A stretch of DNA of 42,825 nt from Massilia sp. IC2-278 (GTDB taxonomy: Bacteria > Pseudomonadota > Gammaproteobacteria > Burkholderiales > Burkholderiaceae_D). Made by a program: the position numbers and the translations under genes. This document shows, piece by piece, positions 1-8,360 of this stretch (position 1 is the first letter of the stretch; every line of letters starts with the position of its first letter). The notes under the pieces were generated by a model. It worked only from the letters and a program-made list of their open reading frames with translations. It searched no databases and was not told where the DNA came from. The stretch is from positions 1-42,825 of the forward strand of contig NZ_JAJFES010000022.1 of assembly GCF_020708045.1 (NCBI RefSeq), in the 5' to 3' direction.

Positions 1-938
1 AGCTCATCGGCGCTGCCGCTCAAGGTCACCGTCCCCGGCCCGCCCATGCGCAGCACGGCACGCCCCGCCTGCAGCCCACGCGCTTCCAGGTCCCCCGACC
101 CCTGCACCTCGCCCTCGAACTCGCGGATAGTGCCCGCCACGCACACATCGCCCGGCCCGTTCTGGACCGTATTCACGCCCTCGGCCTCCAGGTCGCAGCC
201 GTCGAAGTCGCCCGATCCCCTGACCTCGACCCGCAATGCGCGCGCACGGCCGCGCAGATTCACGTCGCCGGGCCCGCTCAGGCGCGCCACCGCCCGCTCC
301 AGGCGCAAGTCCTCGCCCTCGAGGTCGCCCGAGCCGCTGACACGCGCCGCCAGTTCCCTGCCGATGCCGGCCACCTGCACGTCGCCGGGGCCGGACATGT
401 CCAGCTCGAGCTTGTCCGCCCGCAGCCGGCGCAAATCGAGGTCGCCGCTGCCGCTGCTGGCAACGCGCAGCTCGCGCACCTCGCCGCGGGCGTGCACGTC
501 ACCCGGGCCGCTGGACGTCAGGCTGAAGCGCGGGCCGGCCACGCGCTCGAGTTCGACGTCGCCGCTGCCGCTGGTGTCCAGGCTGCGCAAGCCGGCCGCG
601 CCGATACGCACCACGACTTCCTCGTGCTTCTTGCCGAAGCTGAGCTGGATGTTCCAGCGCGACTTTTGCCGCACGACCAGCTTACCGTTGCGCACCGTGG
701 TTTCGATGTCGGCCAGGCGCGCCGGATCGCCCGACAGCTCCAGGCCTGGCGGCCCATCGGTGACGATCACGCGGAACGGTCCGGCCAGTTCGATGGCGTC
801 GAAGGCCGGAACGGTGCGCTTTTCGGTGGTGTGGGGGCCGTGCCTGTCCTGGGCGCTGGCGGGGTGGAGCAGGGTGAGGCCGGCGCAGAGGGCGGCGGTC
901 AGGGTGAGCGGGGCAATGCGCTTGCGTTGGCTATTCAT
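1..938 (-). CDS. Secreted GIN-domain (DUF2807-like) protein, C-terminus beyond the window
   Basis: Reading the minus strand from ATG at 938 gives at least 312 residues without a stop, running off the window edge. An AAGGA ribosome site precedes the start. Residues 1-29 form a signal peptide (basic start, hydrophobic core, cleavage near ASA-QD), so the protein is exported. The head matches the start of the family (TVPAFDAIELAGPFRVIVTDG). The rest is a run of short beta repeats of roughly 20 residues, each carrying SGSGD or SGPGD, mostly alternating. This is the pattern of the putative auto-transporter adhesin head GIN domain, which folds as a right-handed beta-helix. The molecular function is unknown; a role at the envelope is inferred. 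The frame is well supported because the repeat register is kept to the edge. Confidence 0.85.
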   Translation of the reverse strand, partial: MNSQRKRIAPLTLTAALCAGLTLLHPASAQDRHGPHTTEKRTVPAFDAIELAGPFRVIVTDGPPGLELSGDPARLADIETTVRNGKLVVRQKSRWNIQLSFGKKHEEVVVRIGAAGLRSLDTSGSGDVELERVAGPRFSLTSSGPGDVHARGEVRELRVASSGSGDLDLRRLRADKLELDMSGPGDVQVAGIGRELAARVSGSGDLEGEDLRLERAVARLSGPGDVNLRGRARALRVEVRGSGDFDGCDLEAEGVNTVQNGPGDVCVAGTIREFEGEVQGSGDLEARGLQAGRAVLRMGGPGTVTLSGSADE

Positions 939-1123
939 GGTTTCCTTTGTTGTTTTTGTGATGAACACAGCGTCTACGATAAGTGAAATTGAACGAAGAT
1001 ACGCGGTTCAACCGACGAACGAACGAAATGAAGGGGCCAGCGGTCGAAGAAGGGAGCTGAGCCGCGCTTGATTTCCCGTCCGCTCGTTCGCACTTGAGAT
1101 CCATGTCATTTCGAGGAGTTCGC

Positions 1124-1948
1124 ATGTCCAGCCTGACCGTTCGCAAGATCGACGTCGACCTGTCCCGGGGCTTCAGGCGCCACTGGAACGGTGGCGACGC
1201 TTACCGCACCCAGTTGTTCAATGCCTTGTCGATGAGCTTTCCTCGCGGTGAGCAATTGTTCATCGACGCGGTGCGCGACGTGCCCCAGGATTGCCTGACG
1301 GACCCGGTACTGCGCGCCGAGGTCAAGGACTTCATCGGCCAGGAAGCGACCCACCGCTACCTGCATGCGCAGTACAACAAGGGGCTCGAAGACCACGGCC
1401 TGCCCTACACGCGCGAAGAAAAACTCAAGAAACGCCTCGCCCGTGTCGATAAGCTGGGAGTGCTGGACCGCCTGGCGATCACCTGCGCGCTGGAACACTA
1501 CACGGCGGTGCTGGCCGACGGCGTGCTGCGCCACCCCGACTGGCTGGCCGGCGCCGAGCCGCACATGAAAACCCTGTGGTACTGGCATGCGGTCGAGGAA
1601 ACCGAGCACAAGGGCGTAGCCTTCGACGCCTACGTGGCAGCCGGCGGCGGCTACCGGCGCCGGGTGGCGTGGTACCTGCATGCCAGCATCGTGTTTGCCT
1701 ACGACAGTTTCATGCAGACCCTGCATAACCTGCGCAATGATGGACAATTGTTCCGCCTGCGCACCTGGGGCAGTGCACTCCATACCTGGTTCGGGCGCAG
1801 CGGCCTGGCCTGGCACCTGGCGAAACCGGTGCTGGAATACCTGTCGCCGCGCTTCCACCCCTGGCGGCACGACAACCGCAAGCTGATCGAAGATTGGCTG
1901 CAAGAAAACAGCGCGTCCTGGCGCCCGGTGCGGGGCAAGGCCGCCTGA
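1124..1948 (+). CDS. Metal-dependent hydrolase, PF10118 family
   Basis: 274 residues from ATG 1124, chosen because GAGGAG lies five bases upstream; an upstream in-frame ATG at 1094 has no such site. Family features are the conserved His/Glu-rich helices: IGQEATHRYLHAQYN near the N-terminal third, ALEHYTA in the middle and YWHAVEETEHKGVAFDAY later. Together these look like a di-metal ferritin-like carboxylate/histidine site, as in the predicted metal-dependent hydrolase family COG3687/PF10118. There is no signal peptide, so it is cytoplasmic. The substrate is unknown. It appears to be a single-gene unit, divergent from the GIN-domain gene. Confidence 0.8.
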   Translation: MSSLTVRKIDVDLSRGFRRHWNGGDAYRTQLFNALSMSFPRGEQLFIDAVRDVPQDCLTDPVLRAEVKDFIGQEATHRYLHAQYNKGLEDHGLPYTREEKLKKRLARVDKLGVLDRLAITCALEHYTAVLADGVLRHPDWLAGAEPHMKTLWYWHAVEETEHKGVAFDAYVAAGGGYRRRVAWYLHASIVFAYDSFMQTLHNLRNDGQLFRLRTWGSALHTWFGRSGLAWHLAKPVLEYLSPRFHPWRHDNRKLIEDWLQENSASWRPVRGKAA

Positions 1949-2040
1949 GGCGCCTGCTCCCGACTACCGGGCGTGCCGGGCAGGGCGGCGAGATGTCATA
2001 ATGTGCCTTCCGCAAGCGGGGCGAGAGAGAGGATAAACAA

Positions 2041-2226
2041 GTGATTCGTTACATGGGCACGCGCAAGAACAATACCGGCGCCACTGTCTACGTCTTTATC
2101 GTGAACGGCCTCGAGAAAGAGGTGCGCGAACACGCCCTGAAGCAGCATCCGGGCTGCTACGAAGCCTTGCCGGCCACGGCCAAGGCAAAGATCGCCGCCA
2201 ACCGCAACTGGCTGTCGAAGGCGTGA
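2041..2226 (+). CDS. Small conserved-looking hypothetical protein
   Basis: 61 residues from GTG 2041. The GTG is preferred over the in-frame ATG at 2053 because a GAGAGGA ribosome site ends about eight bases upstream of the GTG. The product is basic and soluble, with no signal peptide or membrane segment, and I do not recognise a domain. Its TGA overlaps the GTG of the next gene (GTGA, 2223-2226), so the two are probably translationally coupled. Function unknown. Confidence 0.6.
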   Translation: MIRYMGTRKNNTGATVYVFIVNGLEKEVREHALKQHPGCYEALPATAKAKIAANRNWLSKA

Positions 2227-2714
2227 GCGTGGGCCGGGTGCGCATCGCTGCCGCTGCCGTTCACGGGCTGGCGCTGGCTTGCGCCTGTTCCTGGGCCGGC
2301 GCCGCGGCGCTGCCATCGACCTTCGAGCCGACCGTGGGCGGGGCCTTGCTCTGCCGTAGCCAGCTCGACAACGCTTATTTCCACGCCTACCTGAGCACCG
2401 CCTTCGGCCCGCCCTACAAGCACGAGGGCGGGGCCTACTGGTTCAAGCTCGACGCCACCCTGTGGGGCAAGCCCGTCAAGGAAGTCATGGTCAGCGACGA
2501 CACGAGCGAACTGGTGTTCGTGGCGGCCGTTGCCGACAGCAGGCCGGATGAGCTGGCCGAGGCGATCCGCACCAGCGCCGGCATCCGCCACCGCGCGGTC
2601 GACGCCTCGCCGTATCCCTTACGCGTATCAAACCCCGGCAGCGTCATCGCTTATCAGAACAACAAATCCAAAATATACTGCGCAAGATACAAACCCTTGC
2701 CGCCGGCACCCTAG
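2223..2714 (+). CDS. Secreted hypothetical protein
   Basis: 163 residues from GTG 2223, which overlaps the stop of the preceding small gene by four bases. Residues 1-28 look like a signal peptide (basic start, Ala/Leu-rich core, cleavage near AGA-AL). The mature part contains two cysteines (ALLCRS and KIYCARY) that could form a disulfide in the periplasm. No family recognised. It ends six bases before gspA, so it may be co-transcribed with the secretion genes, but nothing in the sequence ties its function to them. Confidence 0.65.
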   Translation: MSVGRVRIAAAAVHGLALACACSWAGAAALPSTFEPTVGGALLCRSQLDNAYFHAYLSTAFGPPYKHEGGAYWFKLDATLWGKPVKEVMVSDDTSELVFVAAVADSRPDELAEAIRTSAGIRHRAVDASPYPLRVSNPGSVIAYQNNKSKIYCARYKPLPPAP

Positions 2715-2720
2715 CTTCGC

Positions 2721-4325
2721 ATGTACAACCAATACTTCAGCCTGAAGGGCGCGCCGTTCTCGATCGCGCCCGACCCGCGCTACCTGTTCATGAGCGAGCG
2801 CCACCGCGAGGCGCTGGCCCACCTGCTGTATGGGATCGGCAGCGGCGGCGGCTTCGTGCTGCTGACCGGCGAAATCGGCGCCGGCAAGACCACGGTTTGC
2901 CGCTGTTTCATCGAGCAGGTGCCCGAGAACTGCCGCCTTGCCTACATCTTCAACCCGAAGCTGACCGTGGCCGAGCTGCTGCAGTCGGTGTGCGAGGAAT
3001 TCCGCATCGCCGTGCCGGCAGGGCAAGGCGGCGTGAAGGCCTATGTCGACGCCATCAACGATTATTTGCTGGCCTCGCATGCCCAGGGGCGCAACAACGT
3101 GCTCGTCATCGACGAGGCCCAGAATCTGTCGGCCGAGGTGCTGGAGCAGCTGCGCCTGCTGACCAACCTCGAAACGAGCGAACGCAAGCTGCTGCAGATC
3201 ATCCTGATCGGCCAGCCGGAACTGCGCACCATGCTGGCGCGTCCGGAACTGGAGCAGCTGGCCCAGCGCGTGATCGCGCGCTACCACCTGGGGCCGCTTT
3301 CCGAAGCTGAAACCGGCGCCTACATCGCGCACCGCATGGCGGTGGCCGGCTTCCAGGGCGCGCCGGTGTTTCCGCCTGCGGTGGTCCCCGTCGTGCACCG
3401 CATCACCCATGGCGTGCCGCGCCGCATCAACCTGCTATGCGACCGCGCGCTGCTGGGCGCCTATGTCGAGAACAGCCGCGAGGTGACGAAAAAGATCCTG
3501 CGCACCGCCGCCGGCGAAGTGTTTGCCGGCGAAGCGGCGGCCCCGGCCCCTTCACCGCGCTGGCCGCTGGTGGCGGGCGGCGTGCTGGCCGGCGCCGTGC
3601 TCAGCGCCGCGGCGGCCTGGCAGGTGCTGCCGCATGGCGCGCCGGCGCAGGCGGCAAGCGCGACGGCCGCTCCGGTGCACAAGATCAAGCCGGTGCAGGC
3701 AGCGGCTGCGCCGGCAGCCAGCGCGGGCTTGCCGGCAGGGCATGCCGACGAAGCCGCGGCGCTGCGCGTGCTGGCCGGGCTGTGGGGAGAAACATTGCCC
3801 GCGGGCGAACCCTGCCAGGCGGCGCTGCGCCGCAACCTGCGCTGCCATCAGGGCAAGGGCGGCCTGTTCGAGCTGCGCCAGCTGGACCGTCCCGCCGTGT
3901 TGACCCTGCGCGACGGCGCCAGGACGCGCTATGCAGTGCTCACCGGCATGGACGAGGAATCCGCAAGCTTCGAGGCGGGCGGCAAGCGCGAGCGCATGGA
4001 CCTGGCGGCGCTGGCGCTGCGTTTCACCGGCGAATTCACCACCTTCTGGAAAGTGCCGCGCAGCTTCCGCGACCAGGTCGCCACCGGCGACGAAGGGCCG
4101 GACGTCGACTGGCTCGCCGCCCAGCTGGCGCGCCTGGACGGCACCGCGCCGCCGCCGGCACGCCAGGCCTTCGGCACCCATACCCAGGAATTGCTGCGCG
4201 CATTCCAGGCCAAGCAGAACCTGAAGGCCGACGGCGTGGCCGGACCGCGCACCTTCATGCGCCTGAATCAGCTCGGCGGCGTGAGCGAGCCGCGCCTGCT
4301 CGCCGCCGCCAGGACGGGACAATAA
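2721..4325 (+). CDS. gspA: General secretion pathway ATPase GspA/ExeA
   Basis: 534 residues, the usual ExeA/GspA layout. An AAA+ ATPase domain opens the protein, with Walker A GEIGAGKTT (50-58) and Walker B VLVIDEAQ (127-134). One membrane segment follows near residues 282-304. A Pro/Ala-rich periplasmic linker leads to a C-terminal peptidoglycan-binding domain (region of THTQELLRAFQ and GVAGPRTF, about 480-518). In Aeromonas the ExeA-ExeB complex binds peptidoglycan and helps place the type II secretion secretin. Its stop abuts the ATG of gspB, so the two are coupled. No other type II secretion genes are in the window. A C39-like segment may lie between the membrane segment and the peptidoglycan-binding domain; this is a guess. 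Confidence 0.88.
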   Translation: MYNQYFSLKGAPFSIAPDPRYLFMSERHREALAHLLYGIGSGGGFVLLTGEIGAGKTTVCRCFIEQVPENCRLAYIFNPKLTVAELLQSVCEEFRIAVPAGQGGVKAYVDAINDYLLASHAQGRNNVLVIDEAQNLSAEVLEQLRLLTNLETSERKLLQIILIGQPELRTMLARPELEQLAQRVIARYHLGPLSEAETGAYIAHRMAVAGFQGAPVFPPAVVPVVHRITHGVPRRINLLCDRALLGAYVENSREVTKKILRTAAGEVFAGEAAAPAPSPRWPLVAGGVLAGAVLSAAAAWQVLPHGAPAQAASATAAPVHKIKPVQAAAAPAASAGLPAGHADEAAALRVLAGLWGETLPAGEPCQAALRRNLRCHQGKGGLFELRQLDRPAVLTLRDGARTRYAVLTGMDEESASFEAGGKRERMDLAALALRFTGEFTTFWKVPRSFRDQVATGDEGPDVDWLAAQLARLDGTAPPPARQAFGTHTQELLRAFQAKQNLKADGVAGPRTFMRLNQLGGVSEPRLLAAARTGQ

Positions 4326-5282
4326 ATGTCGTACATTCTCGAAGCACTCAAGAAAGCGCAGGCCGAACGCCAGCTCGGCAGCGCCCCGGATATCCACACA
4401 CCGGCGCCCAGCCATGTTCCCGCGCCGGCTGCCGGCGCCAGCCGCAAGCCGCTGCTGATCGGGCTGTCGGCCGGGATCGTGATTGCCGGCATTGCCGGCG
4501 TCCTGGCCTGGCGTTCCCAGGCGCCTGCGCCGCAGGTGGCTGTGCTGGCTTCCAGTGCGCAGGGGGCGGGCGGGGCGGCTATGCCGGCGCCGGCGGTTTC
4601 ATCGGATGTGGCCGCGCCGGCGCCTTCGTTGGCGGCAAGTGCGCCATCGCCTGTGGCGGCTGCGCCGGCTTCGACGCCGGCTCCAGCTCCAGCTCCGGTG
4701 CCGACGCCGAGTCCAGCAACGGCTGCAAGCAATCCCAGTGCATCGCCGGGCGCGGCGGCCCCGGTCGCGGCGCCCCGCGAGCTGCCTGCGCAAGTTCCGC
4801 GCCAGGCAGCCAATGCCATGACGGCCGCCGAAGCAGCACCCGCGTCACGGCCGTCAAGCACGACACCGCCAGCCGGCGAGGCGGCGCGCCCGCGCCCGTC
4901 CACGCAGCCGGATGGCAAGGCGCCAGCCGCCCGCAGCACCCCGGCGCTCGCAAGCGTCGCCGCTGCCAGCCCGGAGGCGGTCTACCTGCCGGCTCCCGCC
5001 GCACGTGCGCCCGATCCGGCGCCGGTGGCGCGCGCCCCCGAGCCGGCCGAGGAAAACCTGCGCACCCTGCAGCAGTTGCCGGAAGCGATACAGCGCGAGG
5101 TGCCGAGGGTCAGTGTCGGCGGCTACATCTATTCGCCGAATCCCGCCGACCGCCTGCTGCTGGTCGACAAGATGCTGCGCCGCGAAGGCGAGGAGCTGGC
5201 GCCCGGCCTGGTGCTGGAACGCCTGATGCCGAAGTATGCCGTCATGAACTACCGGGGTACCCGCTATCGTGTCGCGTATTGA
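4326..5282 (+). CDS. gspB: General secretion pathway protein GspB/ExeB
   Basis: 318 residues starting directly after the gspA stop. The N-terminus MSYILEALKKAQAERQLG is the characteristic cytoplasmic GspB/ExeB start, followed by one membrane segment (about 42-62). A long Ala/Pro/Ser low-complexity periplasmic spacer follows (about 65-240). The C-terminal T2SSB domain (about 250-318) contains SVGGYIYSPNPADRLLLVD and MNYRGTRYRV. It partners GspA in the inner membrane. The spacer is long and strongly biased in composition, which also produces open shadow frames here. The last 14 bases overlap mobB. Confidence 0.87.
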   Translation: MSYILEALKKAQAERQLGSAPDIHTPAPSHVPAPAAGASRKPLLIGLSAGIVIAGIAGVLAWRSQAPAPQVAVLASSAQGAGGAAMPAPAVSSDVAAPAPSLAASAPSPVAAAPASTPAPAPAPVPTPSPATAASNPSASPGAAAPVAAPRELPAQVPRQAANAMTAAEAAPASRPSSTTPPAGEAARPRPSTQPDGKAPAARSTPALASVAAASPEAVYLPAPAARAPDPAPVARAPEPAEENLRTLQQLPEAIQREVPRVSVGGYIYSPNPADRLLLVDKMLRREGEELAPGLVLERLMPKYAVMNYRGTRYRVAY

Positions 5283-5823
5283 TGACGGCCCCGGGCCCGG
5301 CCCGGTATTGGCCGTGGTCGGCTGGTCGGGCAGCGGCAAGACGACCCTGCTCGAATTCCTGGTCGGCGCCCTGGCGCAGCGCGGCCTGCGCGTGAACATC
5401 GTCAAGCACAGCCACCACGACATCGTGCTCGAACCGCCGCAGAAGGATAGCGCGCGCCTGCGCATGGCCGGCGCGGCCGAGGTGATGATTGCTTCGCCTT
5501 ACCGCTACGCCATCATGCGCGAACTGCGCGGCGCGGAAGAGCCCAGCCTGCGCGAACAGCTGGCGCGCCTGGGTCCGGCCGACCTGACCCTGGTCGAAGG
5601 CTATAAATGGGAAGCGCTACCCAAGCTGGAAGTGTATCGGCCCGGACTGGGCAAGCCGCCGCTGCACGCCGACGATCCGCTGGTGGTGGCGGTGGCCTCG
5701 GACGCGCCTGCGCCCGATGCGCTCGCGCCCGACACCGCATGGCTGGACCTGAATGCGCGCGACAGCGTCCTGGCTTGGCTCAGCAATTGGATGATGACAA
5801 AGCCTAAAGTTCCCGGAGCTTGA
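5269..5823 (+). CDS. mobB: Molybdopterin-guanine dinucleotide biosynthesis protein MobB
   Basis: 184 residues from GTG 5269, overlapping gspB by 14 bases. A P-loop GWSGSGKTT near residues 18-26 opens a GTP-binding fold, and the family motifs VKHSHHD (about 45-51), KDSARLRMAGA and LVEGYKWEALPKLEVYR are all present. MobB binds GTP and assists MobA in attaching GMP to molybdenum cofactor for enzymes of the DMSO-reductase type. The overlap with gspB suggests shared transcription, although no functional link is known. mobA and the moe/moa genes are not in the window. Confidence 0.9.
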   Translation: MSRIDDGPGPGPVLAVVGWSGSGKTTLLEFLVGALAQRGLRVNIVKHSHHDIVLEPPQKDSARLRMAGAAEVMIASPYRYAIMRELRGAEEPSLREQLARLGPADLTLVEGYKWEALPKLEVYRPGLGKPPLHADDPLVVAVASDAPAPDALAPDTAWLDLNARDSVLAWLSNWMMTKPKVPGA

Positions 5824-5860
5824 GCCGTTAAGTAGGGATAACCCTCTACAGGAGACCGAT

Positions 5861-6061
5861 ATGGACGTCCTCGCCATCGCCAAGCTGTCCACCACCATGG
5901 CAGAAACCGGTAACAAGCAGGAAGTTGCGATGACCATGCTGAAGAAGCAGCAAGACATCCAGCGTTCGCACGCCGCCCAGCTGCTGGAGGGTATCCAGCC
6001 ACCGCAGCCGGCGCAGAACCTGCCGGCTCACCTGGGCAATACCATCAACACCACGGCCTGA
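5861..6061 (+). CDS. YjfB family small putative motility protein
   Basis: 66 residues with a good AGGAG site before the ATG at 5861. The sequence (start MDVLAIAKLSTTMAETGNK, then a helix ending QLLEG and a Pro-rich tail) fits the YjfB family (PF14070), described as putative motility proteins in Bacillus and Proteobacteria. The mechanism is unknown. It is a single gene ended by a hairpin at 6064-6093. The fliT-like gene lies 4 kb away, but no flagellar cluster is present. Confidence 0.75.
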   Translation: MDVLAIAKLSTTMAETGNKQEVAMTMLKKQQDIQRSHAAQLLEGIQPPQPAQNLPAHLGNTINTTA

Positions 6062-6063
6062 AT

Positions 6064-6093
6064 AACAACGCCGCGTCACGACGCGGCGTTGTT
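6064..6093 (+). terminator. Perfect inverted repeat after the yjfB-like gene
   Basis: Arms AACAACGCCGCGTC (6064-6077) and GACGCGGCGTTGTT (6080-6093) pair over 14 bp with a minimal loop. It begins two bases after the stop codon. The following bases are not a clean T-run, so it is a terminator-like hairpin that may serve both converging genes. Confidence 0.6.
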
Positions 6094-6111
6094 GTATGCG
6101 TTCAGTGCAAT

Positions 6112-6139
6112 GCGCTCAGTGAAAAGCGCTCAGTGAAAA
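6112..6139. repeat. 14-bp tandem duplication
   Basis: GCGCTCAGTGAAAA occurs twice in direct tandem (6112-6125, 6126-6139), followed by a degenerate start of a third copy (GCGCGCAG). It covers the stop codon of the minus-strand gene that ends at 6130, so replication slippage here would leave a stop in place. Confidence 0.8.
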
Positions 6140-6417
6140 GCGCGCAGGATGCGCGCTTCGCCGGAGTAGTCGGCGAAACGTTCGTTGGCGAGGCGCGTGG
6201 CTTCCATCATGCGGGTCAGCTGCGCATCCTCGAAACGTTCGAGCTCCTCGTTGGCGGCATTGAGCGCCATGGCCAGCTTGGCGCGCGCATTCTGGTACAG
6301 CACGCTGGTGTAGTGATCGGTGTTCTTCAGCAGTTCTTCCGCGTTTTCGATCACGAGGCGCAGGTCGCCGATCAGCCGCTCCTGCGTTTGGGGTTGGTTG
6401 TCGTCCGGGGTATTCAT
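6130..6417 (-). CDS. DUF883-like (ElaB/YqjD-type) small protein without membrane anchor
   Basis: 95 residues from ATG 6417. An in-frame GTG lies nine bases upstream, but the ribosome site (GAGG at 6427-6430) is eight bases from the ATG and touches the GTG, so the ATG is the likely start. The segment ERLIGDLRLVIENAEELLKNT followed by a long charged helix matches the N-terminal pattern of ElaB/YqjD (DUF883) proteins. These are stationary-phase, ribosome-associated proteins with a C-terminal membrane helix. Here the membrane helix is absent, so the match is partial and the function uncertain. Confidence 0.65.
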   Translation of the reverse strand: MNTPDDNQPQTQERLIGDLRLVIENAEELLKNTDHYTSVLYQNARAKLAMALNAANEELERFEDAQLTRMMEATRLANERFADYSGEARILRAFH

Positions 6418-6588
6418 TGTGTTCACCTCAACCGGTTAGTCACATCCTGGAGTGTCCGGCAATGTCCCGGGGCCAGGTTGCTGTCTCTTGCCCCGAGCGT
6501 TGTGCCAGCCGCTCTTAAAATATAAGCAAGGACTACCGGTCGCGTTTGTCTGATCTCAAACGCACGAAGCTCAGGCCGGCAGCCCCAT

Positions 6589-6801
6589 TTACGCCACGGA
6601 AATCTGCACGTCGCCCACCGTCACGGTCTGGCCGGTGCGGATCTTGGCGGTCTTGCGCAGTTCCTGCTTGCCATCGACCGACACCACGCCGCTGGCCACG
6701 ATGTTCTTGCCGGCGCCGCCGCTGTCGCACAAACCCACCAGTTTCAGCAGCTGGTTGAGTTCGACGAACTCGGATGTCAGTTCGAAAGTTGTCTTTTGCA
6801 T
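6589..6801 (-). CDS. S4-domain RNA-binding protein, YbcJ-like
   Basis: 70 residues from ATG 6801 with GAGGAT upstream (on the minus strand); a longer frame extends upstream without support. Most of the protein is one S4 domain: ELNQLLKLVGLCDSGGAGK then VSVDGKQELRKTAKIRTGQTV. This matches the small YbcJ-type proteins that bind structured RNA. The gene lies 75 bases downstream of fumC on the same strand and may be read with it. Confidence 0.82.
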   Translation of the reverse strand: MQKTTFELTSEFVELNQLLKLVGLCDSGGAGKNIVASGVVSVDGKQELRKTAKIRTGQTVTVGDVQISVA

Positions 6802-6876
6802 TCTATCCTCGGGAAAAATTGTGGGGCGTACGGTTGAGGACGCCATTTTTATCGGCGCGCATGCCCCACACCGTCC

Positions 6877-8271
6877 TTACGCCGGGTCCGGCCGCGTCAT
6901 GTCGATCGGAACGATCCACTGGGAGAACTGTTCCGCACTGACGTGGCCCGATTGCAGGGCCGCCTCGCGCAGCGTGATGCCTTCGTGCTGCGCATGCTTG
7001 GCGATCTGCGCGGCGCGATCATACCCGATGTGGGGCGCCAGTGCGGTCACCAGCATCAGCGACTGCTCCATGAGTTCGCCGATGCGCGTACGGTTCGGTT
7101 CGATGCCCTGGGCGCAGTGCTCGTCGAAGGAGCGCATGCCGTCGGCCAGCAGGCGCGCGCTTTGCAGAAAATTGTGCGCGATCATGGGCTTGAACACGTT
7201 CAGCTCGAAGTTGCCCTGCGAGCCGCCGATGGTGAGCGCGACGTCGTTGCCGAACACCTGGCAGCAGAGCATGGTCATCGCCTCGCACTGGGTCGGGTTC
7301 ACCTTGCCTGGCATGATCGAGCTGCCCGGCTCGTTTTCCGGGATCGTGATCTCACCCAGGCCCGAGCGCGGGCCGGACGCCATCCAGCGGATGTCGTTGG
7401 CGATCTTCATGAGGGCGGCGGCCAGGGTCTTGAAGGCGCCGTGGGCGGCGACCAGGGCGTCGTGCCCGGCCAGGGCCGCGAACTTGTTGCTAGCACTCTT
7501 GAACGACAGCCCGGTGCGCGAGCCGAGCTCGGCGGCGATGCGCGCGGCGAACTCGGGGTGCGCATTCAGGCCGGTGCCGACCGCGGTGCCGCCGGCGGCC
7601 AGGGCCAGCAGGCCGGGCAGGGAAGCGCGAATCGCGGCTTCGGAAAATTCGAGCTGGGCCACGTAGCCCGAGAACTCCTGGCCCAGCGTCAGCGGGGTGG
7701 CGTCCTGCAGGTGGGTGCGGCCGATCTTGACGATGTCGGCGAAGTCGCGCGACTTCACCGTGAGCGTGCCGCGCAGGCGCGCCAGGGCCGGCAAGACTTC
7801 CTTCGAGACCGCGAGCGCCGCCGCCACGTGCATGGCGGTGGGGAAGATGTCGTTCGAGGACTGGCCCATGTTGACGTGGTCGTTCGGGTGCAGCAGGCGC
7901 GCCTCGCCGCGCTCGCCGCCCATCAGCTCGGAGCCGCGGTTGGCCAGCACCTCGTTCATGTTCATGTTGCTCTGGGTGCCAGAGCCGGTCTGCCACACGG
8001 CAAGCGGGAATTCGGCGGGATGCCTGCCGTCGAGGACTTCGTCGGCAGCGGCCATGATGGCGTCGGCCTTGTCCTTCGGCAGCTTGCCTAGCGAGCGGTT
8101 GACGGCGGCGGCGGCGCGCTTGACCTGGGCCAGCGCGGCCACCAGTTCCGGTGCCATTTTTTCGGTGGAAATGTGGAAGTGGTGCAGGGAGCGCTGGGTC
8201 TGGGCGCCCCATAGATGGCCGGAAGGTACCTCGATCGGGCCAAAGCTGTCTTTTTCGATACGGTTTTCCAT
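6877..8271 (-). CDS. fumC: Fumarate hydratase class II
   Basis: 464 residues, close to the 467 of E. coli FumC. It interconverts fumarate and malate in the TCA cycle and needs no iron-sulfur cluster. Visible motifs are TGSGTQSNMN (95-104), GRTHLQDATP with the catalytic base partner His187, and the superfamily signature GSSIMPGKVNP (316-326) with the catalytic serine 318 on the mobile loop. It acts as a cytoplasmic homotetramer. The gene reads away from the FimV-type gene. Class II fumarases are often used under oxidative stress or iron limitation; no regulatory site for that was recognised here. Confidence 0.97.
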   Translation of the reverse strand: MENRIEKDSFGPIEVPSGHLWGAQTQRSLHHFHISTEKMAPELVAALAQVKRAAAAVNRSLGKLPKDKADAIMAAADEVLDGRHPAEFPLAVWQTGSGTQSNMNMNEVLANRGSELMGGERGEARLLHPNDHVNMGQSSNDIFPTAMHVAAALAVSKEVLPALARLRGTLTVKSRDFADIVKIGRTHLQDATPLTLGQEFSGYVAQLEFSEAAIRASLPGLLALAAGGTAVGTGLNAHPEFAARIAAELGSRTGLSFKSASNKFAALAGHDALVAAHGAFKTLAAALMKIANDIRWMASGPRSGLGEITIPENEPGSSIMPGKVNPTQCEAMTMLCCQVFGNDVALTIGGSQGNFELNVFKPMIAHNFLQSARLLADGMRSFDEHCAQGIEPNRTRIGELMEQSLMLVTALAPHIGYDRAAQIAKHAQHEGITLREAALQSGHVSAEQFSQWIVPIDMTRPDPA

Positions 8272-8360
8272 TGGCGGTCCTGTTATTTCGAAGGCTGGAG
8301 CTAAAGAGTGTAGCGCAACACCCGTTAATTACGCTGAGGCTACAAATTCACCCCCCATAT

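Noticed and set aside
3437..5395. A 652-residue plus-strand frame overlapping gspA, gspB and mobB
   Set aside because: An Arg/Ala/Gly-rich frame produced by low-complexity GC-rich DNA. The known genes occupy a different frame with proper family motifs.
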